A stretch of 45,769 bases of DNA, from positions 1-45,769 of the forward strand of contig NW_019091806.1 of NCBI RefSeq assembly GCF_001949145.1. The letters run 5' to 3'. Each line of letters starts with the position of its first letter. The stretch's first letter is position 1. The position numbers and the translations under genes are program-made. Positions 20,331 to 30,310 of this stretch are shown piece after piece. The stretch comes from Acanthaster planci. Its lineage: Eukaryota; Echinodermata; Asteroidea; Valvatida; Acanthasteridae. A model generated the notes under the pieces. It saw nothing but the letters and a program-made list of their open reading frames with translations. It was not told the origin of the DNA and did no database searches.

Positions 20331-23024
20331 ATGGAAAATCAAGGTAAGTTTAGTGTGATTATGTTAAAGCAAATGAGGGTAGGTGTGTCATTAGAAATAC
20401 ATCATAGAAATTGAGAATGTCCATAGTCGACCAACTACATGACTATCATGACTATGACTCATGATAGTCATGTAGTTGCTCGACTATGGACATTCTCAAT
20501 TTCTATGATTTATTTCTAAGTATGAGTGACTTACCTGTAGGCTCTAGTACGGGGGGGGGTCTTTACCTGTAGGCACTAGAAGCAAAAAACATGACATATT
20601 AGGGTACATGTATGTACACGCATTGCATACATGTACATCAACAATACATTTAGTATGTATGAATATTTACCGGTACATCAGAACTCATTATTTCCCAACA
20701 AAGAAAGTATACAGTACAGCTACATCATTAGTACATGTACATGGATTCACTAGACAATTTATATCCCTCATTGTCACTCCTCTGTTTGAGGTGTTAGTGG
20801 CTCTGTTGAAGATGTTAGTGGCTGATGCAGCGCACTGACTGTACCATGATAATTGGAACTGTAGTAGTACTGTAAAAAGTACTTCAGAATATTCTTTATT
20901 TTACCTGTTTTTGTAGGCAGTACCCATGCAGCACCTTTGCTTGAGAAACACGAACTATGCAATCAAGCATCTGGGTCTGAAGCTGGTCACATGACACAAC
21001 CACAGCAAATTATGTATCCTCCTCCCAGCCAAGCTCCACCCCCATATACGGTAATAACACAAGTTTCCTTTATTTCATCAACTGTATTCCATGGATAATT
21101 TTTTATCCTTTTTCTGAAATCTTTTTCTTGACTTATGTCCCTGAACAAAGATACTGGCAAATGGGAAAGTTGCCAATTGATGCAGGACTGGATAGCTCTT
21201 TTGGCAAAGCACTGGTACGGTGTTCTGGAGGGAGCAGGTTCAAATTTCTCAAGTTTGTCTTTACATTTTAAATTAATCTTTATATTATTGATCTTTTTCT
21301 GTTGATTTCTACCCCTACATCTAATTGCCAGACGGTTCCACCTGTCCAGTACATCATACAGACGCCTCAACCATTGACCAATCCCCCTGATGACTACTTA
21401 ATCCAGGCCATACTTGTCACTGTGTTTTGCTTCTGGCCCACTGGCATTATTGCTATCATCAAATCTTTGGATGTGAGTAGAATAAGCAGTAGATTTGTTG
21501 GTCGTTAATCTATTAGTTGTCAGACAGAGCCTCCTACCCTCTTGTATGTGGGCCAGTTTTTACAGAAGGGTCAACATTTGGCCTCTAAAGACGCACCACC
21601 GTGTCTTATCTGTGACATAGCATTTCCAGGTTTTGGGATGCACAAACTAAACAATAAACACACAAAGTTCACCTGTATGAACCGTATCATGACCGACAAA
21701 CATGTTGGACAAGCTTTTGGCCAAGTTCCAAGTCCTTCTAGTGGCTCAAATATGCATTGGCAAGTTTCTGGGCACCATTCAACATTTGTGTCAATGTTGT
21801 ACATGTATGCGTGCTTTATGGTTGTTTTAGGGCATTAACTGTAACTGTTATATTGCTCTTAGAGTTATGTGAAGTAGCCAGTGCTGCTCCTACTAGATAC
21901 AAAGACACATAATCCATACAGCTCATAGAAGTTTGGCAGAGCCAGTCTAAATCATACATGTACACAGTGGCCTAGTGGCTTTGACTTTATGTCATTTGAA
22001 ACTTGAAACTTTTGGGAAGAAGCTTTTTCTGGGACCAGATGCTGACCCTATGGGATCATATGCCTCCATGAATAACTGAAGTTTACTTTAATTTGTTATT
22101 CTACAGTGTTTATTTGGCTTTGCAATGTAAATTTGTACTTTATGTAAAATCTTATTTATGAAAAATGCACCATTTCAATCTCATGATGTTTCCTGACAGC
22201 GTGTTTGTGACATTCAAATGCATCTTTTGATCATCATCTGATTGAACATGAAACACCCACAGCACACATGCGCCGGCAGTCCGAGGGTGCATCTTACAAC
22301 TGATTGCACCAGGAATCCCAGGGTACATCTTACAATTGATTGCACTGGGAATCCCAGGGTGCATCTTACGAATGATTGCACTGGGAATCCCAGGGTGCAT
22401 CTTACAATTGATTGCACTGGAAATCCTAGCGTGCATCTTACAGTTGATTGCACCGGGAATCCCAGGGTACATCTTACAATTGATTGCACTGGGAATCCCA
22501 GGGTGCATCTTACGAATGATTACACCGAGAATCCCAGAAATCGCGGGAATCTCAGTATAAATTGCACCACAACATGTTTGTTAGCATTTCTACTTGTACA
22601 TATAACTATTCCCTTTACCATGTTGTTGCATTACGCATTATCATGGACATGAACACTTATTGGAAAGCTTAATGTAATTTTCTGGTCATTTTCATTTGCT
22701 CAACATCAAAAGTACCTGTCAGAGAGAAGTGAAACTAATACATGTACTGGAATTGCCAGAATTTAGATCATTACAAATACTTTCTCCAAGATATTCTGGT
22801 CCAGTTACTATTAAATTGAATCAACAGAGTTAATGTTGAACTGATGAACTTCTCTTTTTTAGTCTCGTAGAGCTGCACAGATGGGTGATGTTCAAGGAGC
22901 CCAGCTGTCATCCAAAGCCGCTCGAAAGTTGTCAATCATCAGCCTGATCGTTGGCATTGCTGTTCTGGTCATTATTGCTATCATCATTGCTATTGAGATG
23001 GTTGTAATTTTTACTGTTCATTAA
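20331..23024 (+). CDS. CD225/dispanin-family membrane protein D3 (four exons, complete)
   Basis: Coding exons: 20331-20343, 20917-21050, 21332-21472 and 22863-23024, 450 nt or 149 residues, all GT-AG and in phase. The ATG (ATCATGG) has an in-frame TAA 24 nt upstream. Exon 1 encodes only MENQ plus one base. Exon 2 is proline-rich and ends with APPPYT (PPxY). Exon 3 starts with a TVPPVQYIIQT linker and contains the first helix, DDYLIQAILVTVFCFWPTG, a very typical CD225 signature (C-x-W-P-x-G). Exon 4 has the conserved loop (QMGDVQGAQLSSKAARK) and a long second helix ending FTVH. The last exon is exactly as long as that of D1 (162 nt). Intron 1 carries a long hairpin and intron 3 a 36-bp minisatellite. 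Poly(A) signals at 23618 and 23725 lie in a foldback element just downstream. Family members include IFITM and PRRT/SynDIG proteins; orthology to any one is not decided by this sequence. Confidence 0.92.
20391..20519. repeat. Near-perfect 61-bp-arm hairpin in D3 intron 1
   Basis: Arms 20391-20451 and 20459-20519 are inverted copies with only two mismatches around a 7-base loop (CTATGAC). In the D3 pre-mRNA it would form a long duplex. It has no coding content. Confidence 0.95.
22285..22536. repeat. Minisatellite, seven 36-bp units, in D3 intron 3
   Basis: Units of the type GGGTGCATCTTACAATTGAT followed by TGCACTGGGAATCCCA repeat exactly every 36 bp. Units 2-3 and 6-7 share variants (GGGTACAT; TACGAATG), pointing to a 144-bp higher-order duplication. 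Since 36 is a multiple of three, several frames stay open on both strands, but they lie in an intron and are not genes. Confidence 0.95.
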
Positions 23025-23498
23025 CGCCCTGGATGCCACGTAATTCAATGATCAGTTGCTGAAGGATTACAGTCAGTTTGAGAACCTGAGTTTCCAAGTT
23101 TGTTGCTCGATTGAAGGTCTTTTGCAATGTCATGTTCATTAACTTTACAGGGGTTTTAAGGCCATACAAAGTAAGAGATTTGAAATTTTGATATTTTGGC
23201 AATAAGTGGTGTTCAGAGAAGCAGCATGTTGCAGGAATATCTGAAATCAGAGAATAGTTTGGTTGTTGTGATACAGGTGCCAATATATTTATGACACTTC
23301 TTTCTGTGATCTTTGGCAGCTATTCTTAGCAGAAAGAGACTACACCTGTAGATAGCATGCAGTAAACACCTTTGACCTTAAACTAAATGCAATATGATGC
23401 AATGTGACTCAATGTCACTATGCATTCATTGAGTCAACATTTAAATGTCATGCATGCACAAAATCCTGTCAGTCATTCATTGCTAATACATGTACATG

Positions 23499-23795
23499 TA
23501 ACTCAATATTATGCAGACTCCATAAAGACTAATGAAAGCCATGTTTGATTCAATATTTCGTTCTTTATTCAGAACATCTTCAGGAATGAATGAATGATGT
23601 TTCCTGAAGATGTTCTGAATAAAGAACGAAATATTGAATCAAACATGGCTTTCATTAGTCTTTATCGTTCTTTATTCAGAACATCTTCAGGAATCAATGA
23701 ATGATGTTTCCTGAAGATGTTCTGAATAAAGAACGAAATATTGAATCAAACATGGCTTTCATCAGTCTTTATGGAGTCTGCATAATATTGAGTTA
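23499..23795. mobile_element. Nested foldback element downstream of D3
   Basis: A left arm (23499-23586) meets its inverted copy at 23601-23664, then a short direct copy (23666-23693), then a full inverted copy ending at 23795. The outer ends TAACTCAATATTATGCAGAC and its reverse delimit about 297 bp. Each inverted copy carries AATAAA (23618 and 23725), so it may supply the D3 poly(A) signal. No coding sequence is present. Confidence 0.9.
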
Positions 23796-23838
23796 TCTGA
23801 TTATTATCAGTGGATCACCTACTGGTTTTTGTACATGT

Positions 23839-24076
23839 AAACCTTTTCACTAAATTCATAATTATGCATGCATGCACGCAAATGCCCTTGGTAGCAAGCA
23901 GTGTGAGCGGTCTGTTGAAAATGTACAGGGGTGTGATTTGATCAAGGCTGAAAACCTGAGAGACAATTATGAAAGTTGCACTCCTAGACGTTTTCAATGG
24001 CCTGCTCCCACTGCTTGCTACCAAAACCATTTGTGCGCATGCATGCATAATTATGAATTTAGTATTGAAAAGGTTT
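23839..24076. mobile_element. Foldback element with about 70-bp inverted arms
   Basis: Left arm 23839-23908 and right arm 24004-24076 are inverted copies, with shared AAATTCATAATTATGCATGC and TTGGTAGCAAGCAGTG; the centre is about 95 bp. A few substitutions and a 3-base gap separate the arms. It starts 43 bp after the previous foldback. Confidence 0.85.
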
Positions 24077-25331
24077 ATATAGGTTGATGTTTGTCCAGTA
24101 TACAGCATATGTATTAATATCACAGCAATGAGCTTTGCCTCTTGAATAATTTCTGTTATACTGGTGGCCTCTCATTTTAGTTGTGTTGAACTGATGTTAT
24201 TAAGCATGCTGCCTAGAGTAAACTGAGTAGGAACAAAATGTCCCCACCGTTGGAGTTTTGGAGGACTAGTGAAGAAAAAAATCTAGAATCACAGACCCAA
24301 GTATCAGTAGTCTAGCTAAAGTCTATTTTACTATTTTACCGCATACTGTATTTTAAAAAAGAAACAACTTTCTGTAATTCGTTGTAGTTGATGTGAAAAG
24401 TGTAACTTTTAAAGTACGTGTATTCTGTATAACGTTTCTCCGTAAGAATACATGTAGATTGACACCATGCATGTCGTGAAGTTCCAGATGTAATTAAGAG
24501 AAGTGTTTAGTTGCAGCACAATGTCACCAGAAACAACCAACATGCACCAGCCTTGTGCTACATGTATATTTTTCTGTAAGATAGAAATGATTGTGTTCAC
24601 ATGCAAAGTGAAGTGATTCGTCGGTTAGGTTAGTATAGAATACGCACACTTTGAAACTTTCAATACAAAATAGAATTTATTTGGAGTTTACAAGTGTTTT
24701 TGTTTACTTATTAATGAGCTGTATGTCTCAACGCACATGTAAGAATAAAACAATTCAGTGAATTTGTTTGTCGTACCTTTGTTTTCTTTTGCGAATTTTG
24801 TCAATTTTTATTATTTTTAAGGGCCAAAGATTTGTGTTATTCAATGATAATTGCCTTTCTTGGTTATGCAATTTAAATAAGTGGACCTTGGGTAGCAAGA
24901 CAAAAAAAGGTAGATTTGCTGTTGTTAGAGGCTAAACCCCTGGAGTGATCAGGCATCTGCCGGAAATCGAGCTAAAACCTCCACCATGATGACAGCACAG
25001 GTGTGTTCTACAGTCATCTCAGGAAAGCAAATCATTTTTATACGAACTGAATTCAGAGCCTGAAGACGGATTCGCGTGAAATAGATTTTGAAGAATGAAC
25101 CGAGTCACGCTCGCACACTTCATAAACTATATTTCCTTTTTCTCTGTCAATGTTTTGAAAGCAACAAATAGACATAATTTTGCGAGAAATGATGTCAACT
25201 CATGACCCCCTCCGCCGATTATCCACGGTGCATCTGAGAGTTTTTTGTTGCTACACAACTAGACGAGCGAAGCAGTGACTGGCAGAGCGACTGAGGGCGC
25301 TGTATTTATCTGACAACAAGTACAAATCAAG

Positions 25332-27221
25332 ATGGCAGCTCCTACGGCTTTGGCAGTCTTAGAGTGTATTAATAGGTTTTTGAATACAAGAAGGTATCAA
25401 GAGGCTCTAGCACTCATTAAAGGCCTGAGAAATGGAGCAGTGTAAGTACCCACTGTTGTTAGCTGGTCCAGTCGCCCTTAACAAGCTACGAGCTAGGAGT
25501 TTCGATTGCTTGGGCTAAGTCGGCGTGTTTGGTGTATCACTACATGCTGCATACTAGACAGGTGCTGCCTGCCATGGAGACTACATGTAGGCATCATCAT
25601 GATGGAGCATATGCATGGATGCATGTGTGATGCTATCCTGGCCTGGCTCGAAAATCTCACCATGTCAACTCAGAGATCGTATTCCACTCATATTTAGTTT
25701 TATCATGTTTAAAAAAGGCTCTGACATGTCTGATTGAGTTACAGAGAATGAGTGACACATTCATGACATTCCATGCCGTCAAAGGAAAGTCATGTAGGGA
25801 ATGTTTTGCCTGACCTATTGTAGGCCTATGCTGTTAAACCTTTCATATTAGTTACCAACATGCAAACTACAAAATCATCCCAGATTGATGACATTTGGTG
25901 CCTTCTTTTTGGAATGAGGGAACAGTATAGATGCCAATATACAATGTACTTTTGATTAATTTACAAAACTCCTATTATAGACAGGAAATGATTTAATTTT
26001 ACATTGTTTCATCAGTTTACTTCCGTAAAAATCCTTCATTAATTGCATTTTTTTCTTATGTGTTTTCATCTATTTTTAGGTATGGTGCTAAAGTCAGAGC
26101 TCCACATGCATTGGTGATGACATTTCTTTTTGGAACAGGAAGGTAATATTTTAACATTGTAAATCTCAACCAACTTCACTTTTCAGGGTCGGCTGTCTAC
26201 CAGGTTATTTGACATGTACAGCATTCACGGACTCGAGAGCACTGATAATTAAATGCTACATGTAACCCTAATAAAGGAGTCGAACAATTTCTAATGACAA
26301 TGTTTTTGTCATCATTTTCATCTTTAGTAAGAAGTAGACCATTGTACATTGAATCAAAAAAGATTCATTTAATAATTAAAAATGTTTAAAAGATCAAGTA
26401 TGGGAGAGCAGTCAGAATATTACATCTAGGTTAATATGAAAACCTCTGATATTTTATTTCTTCACTAAGAGAGCTCTGCTGTACAAGTAGGCAGATACTG
26501 GTATTTAGAGAAAAATGCACGGTGTCTTTTTTAGGTAACCAAACATCATTGATCTTATCATTAAAGCTTTCGTCAACAAATTATGTCTATCCTGAGAGCA
26601 ACCTACACACACTCCAAGAACCTTGGAATTTATGTTTTTCTGTACAAGTCAATGTTGGCCATTATGCGATGGTCAGAGGGCAAAGTGCATCACCTCCATC
26701 CACTAATAGCTGGATTCATCGGTGGTTATCTCATCTTTGGAACCAATAATAAAGTCAACAGTCAGGTATGTGGTTATTCAAATCAGCAATACCTTCCTGA
26801 TTAAATTCCCCACCCTTTCCTAGTCTGTAGGGAAAGCATTTGCAATAGAACGGAGCTCAAAAAGTAAAATCTCAGACATTACCAGTTGATAGTTGTAGAA
26901 AATGACTCTGGACAAAGGTAAAACAGATGCTAAAAGTAGTATTGTATTTTTTATTTTTCTAACTTACAGATAAACATGTACGTTCTCTCTCGGATCCTGT
27001 TTGGCTTTGGTCGTCTTGCTGTGAAGAAGGGTGTCATATCTGAACCCAAACGCGACCCTTTTCCGATAGCTGCTGCTTTCATCTGGGCAATAGTCATGTG
27101 GCAGTTTGAGAATCATCAAAAGGTTCTGCAGCCATCACTACAAAACTCCATGACATATTTGTATCATGATTCTAACATATGGCACAGTTTGAAGGACTTT
27201 ATCTGGCACAATAAGTTGTGA
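25332..27221 (+). CDS. PXMP4: Peroxisomal membrane protein 4 (PMP24), four exons, complete
   Basis: Exons 25332-25441, 26080-26142, 26567-26765 and 26970-27221 join in phase to 624 nt, 207 residues; the vertebrate protein is about 212. The hallmark RNGAVYGAKVRAPHALVMTF runs across the exon 1/2 junction, followed by LFGTGS, then ILRATYTHSKNLG. Exon 3 also has the glycine-rich FIGGYLIFGTNN segment. Exon 4 has INMYVLSRILFGFGRLAVKK, the DPFP motif and LQPSLQNSMTYLYHDSN near the C-terminus. It is a multi-pass integral protein of the peroxisomal membrane in the Tim17/PMP22-like group (family knowledge); its transport role is not established. The start fits the family and lies in a CAAGATGGC context resembling a YY1 element. 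An AGCGCCCTC-type motif (reverse orientation) lies about 30 bp upstream of the ATG at 25293-25301. Introns are 638, 424 and 204 bp and hold no other gene I can see. Confidence 0.95.
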
Positions 27222-28240
27222 TTGCCATGGTTATTCAACAGCTGAAACTGTCAATCTCAAATATGAAATTCTTGCAACCTGTTCTCAGGATGCAACATTT
27301 GTTGGAATCAGGAATTTCTTATCAGATCAGTATTTTGGATCACTTTATGTATTCTACAAACATGTTGTTCTGGAGACACAGTCGAAGCCTATTATATACC
27401 GTCACATTTGGGGTCATTTTCTCAAATTGAAGCATTCTAATGTAATATTGAAAAAGCTCAAGGTTTGCAACTTTACCAGTGAAATTCAGTTGGTTGTCAA
27501 AACACTCCAATGACATGAAGAAAATGAAAATTCAAAGAGGGGCTATTTATTATTTACTTTGGAGGAAGTTATTCCACTTTACTCTGCTTACTCTGTGTAT
27601 AGAAGCAGAATAGGCAATGAATGAAATCATGATTCAAAGTCACATGTAGAATGGAGACAGTTAAAGCATTGATTCTCAACCAACTCATTTTACTACATGT
27701 AGGTAAGAAAAAAGGCTGGTAATGATCGATATTACACAGCATTCAGTAATGCATCCAGATCTCATTCAGTAAAAGGACGACGTGTTTGAGAGATGTTAGG
27801 ATTTCCAGCTATACACCTTTGACATAAGAATAACTAACTTGCACAGGGTGTCCGTTTGAGCTACTCAAAAACAGACATATTTATCTTGCTATGTCATTTC
27901 TATTTGTGTGTTTCTCATGGGACTGATTTATAGTAGATAAACCATACTTTTATCGTTCAGTAAATTTTTCGGAAATAAATTTTAGTATTTTTGGGTTTAC
28001 ATTTTTGTCTATGTCATGTTTGAATTTAATGATTCACGAATGGAGCGCCATGATGTTTCACATTATTTTTTACGTAAAGGTCTAATTTATTTTACATGGA
28101 AATGATGTACAGTTTGTAAAAGAAATTAAAATAAAAACGGAAGAGAACATGTATAAAAAATATTGTTGGTAATGACATGATGTTCCTTACGTCCACTGAC
28201 GGAAACGGATCTGGACTACAGTTATAAAATGATGCAGCTC

Positions 28241-28253
28241 AGGTCAGAGGTCA
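28241..28253 (+). promoter_or_regulatory. Perfect DR1 nuclear-receptor element
   Basis: AGGTCAGAGGTCA is two AGGTCA half-sites with one spacer base, the consensus bound by PPAR/RXR, HNF4 and COUP-TF dimers (known). It is about 1 kb after the PXMP4 stop. Function is inference. Confidence 0.4.
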
Positions 28254-30141
28254 CAAGCTTCATAATATCGTGATGGGAAGCCTAGTGATGTCTTCATATT
28301 TTGTTGTCTGTATCGCAACATGTATGTACAACATGAGGGGGGTGAATGCAGTTGAACTCAATGGATAGACATGGTTGAGAAAATGAAGATTATGACGTGG
28401 TTTTTCGTTCTGCTATTAAAGTTGCTACCTTGTCAACGTGAACGTCATGCAAATCATTCGTAATCAATACAGATCATGCTCCATGTAAATCCAGATATGG
28501 AGGGTGGGTTGGATGGATTCACGAAGAGTTTTGCAGTCGATTCATTTATAGAATTATCCGAAGGTGATCAGATCCGAGGTGTATAAGGTAATTTTGAAGC
28601 CAAATACGTGTAAATGTTTTCCTACCGGCTTACTACACATGTACCATAAGGGTGAAGTTACGCAACCACCCACAAATGCAGATACATGTAGATGGTTTTG
28701 TCCGTGTACAAATTTATAGTTGATATAAGCCATTATGCAGACATCAACAAATGCAAGAAAACGGAAACAAAACACTTTCCCTGGCTACCCAAAACTTTGA
28801 ATATGCTTATTATGTTGTGTTAATGTAAGACTAGCCAATAGGCCTACTTGTTATAGAACTACTCAGAAACTCAGGTGGAAGTACTCTGTCAGCGTCGCGC
28901 ATTAAGCGTCCCGATTTTGTCAAACTCCAAATCTAAATCGTATATGGCTATAATTAAGCTGTTACTGTATGCGTTTATCTTGCAATACAATGAATTTATG
29001 TTTTATTTCTTGTAATCTGATTTACCAATTCAACGTTTTGCAGCCTAAGGGCAGAATGTACATGTACATTGATTACACTTAATACGTGATTGAATTATAC
29101 AATCGATTAAAAAGGTAAATACTTGACGCTGAAAGATGTCAGAAAAGAAAAAAAAATCATTTTACACCAAAACAACGCAAAAACGTACAATCAGCCCTCT
29201 TTAAATAAGTCTATTTATAGATGAGCTAGAATGTTATCGTCGAGGTATAAACGATCGCCTTTTTCCCCAGCATTTTTGGTTACCAATTAAACTATATTAA
29301 TCCTATTTGAAAAATACACTTCGGAGTTTGACTGTATGTGAAATCAAAATTCCACGAAACGCTTGCAGAACGGTAATGGATCCATTAAAGTCCATCAACG
29401 CTCTCCTGTTGTAAAAACGTAGTGGCCTGGAATGCAGTAATATTTTGCACGATTCACTGTCAGCTCGAAGGAATTGTAAAAAACAAAATGTTTATAAATT
29501 TATATGAAACTTGGTTGATATATTATTAGTGGTCGGGTTAGAATATTAATTATTGGCGGGTTGAATAATAATTATTCCAGTCCTGTGCTGTACTCGTTAT
29601 TGCCTCGGTAATATGTCCTTAATTGTTTTTGTTTGTTCATCCATGGAATATGTTGTTTGCATTATGATTATGGAATTATGAAATGCAATGGATCTACAGG
29701 AAAGAAGAACTTATAAACATTCTTATTTCCAAGAATAATTATTTATTTTGTCTCGGAATATTTCTTTATTACTGAATGATAAAACTGTGCACCTATTAAT
29801 TGACCTAAGCTTCCCACATGCATGCATTTCTTACAAAAACCGCAAAATATATAACTACATGTATGAGTTGATTGACACAATTGATTTACCCACTAAACGA
29901 AATGACCACCAACCCACCTGTTGACCCCAGATGACCAAACCGTGCGCCTTAGCTAAGTGATGGTGCATAATTATGGTGGCCCGTCCAATAATAGAGCTGT
30001 GCAATCGAAATGTCTTCGCCTGCGGACCGTCGTTGTTGTTTTGATGGCGCTTTCAGCAACTCGGGCTATTTCCGCCAATAACTGTACGTTTATCCATACA
30101 CTTTATTTGTCAGCATCACGTTACAGAGTTAGGAATAAGGG

Positions 30142-30310
30142 CCAGTTTTAGAGGCAGGAGGAAACCGGAGTACCCGGAGAAAACCTGCGAGAGCAAATAT
30201 GGACTGGAAACCAAATGCACTATAAGCCTGGGCCAAGCCGGGACTCGAATCCGGGCGTCATTGGTGCACTAACCCACTCCCCTCTGCGGACCGCATCTTG
30301 TGCTGGGGAA
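30142..30310 (-). repeat. tRNA-derived SINE-like copy
   Basis: Read on minus it has a B box (GGATTCGAGTCCC) and a degenerate A box, then a body with TCCAGTCCATA, GGTTTTCTCCGGGTACTCCG and an end of CTAAAACTGG. The tail parallels that at 45288-45455, so the two form one family. Confidence 0.6.

Larger units (their letters stand above)
23025..25331. other. D3 3' region and spacer to PXMP4
   Basis: It holds the D3 3' untranslated region and two foldback elements (23499-23795 and 23839-24076). From 24100 to about 25200 I see only AT-rich unique sequence with an AATAAA near 24744. The last 100 bp are the PXMP4 promoter and 5' leader. Confidence 0.6.

Noticed and set aside
22152-22652. Overlapping long frames on both strands with 12-residue repeats
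   Set aside because: They are produced by a 36-bp minisatellite inside D3 intron 3, not by a gene.
30230-30260. tRNA gene suggested by a B box
   Set aside because: The A box is degenerate and no acceptor stem pairs; the tail shared with 45288-45455 shows it is a SINE-like repeat.
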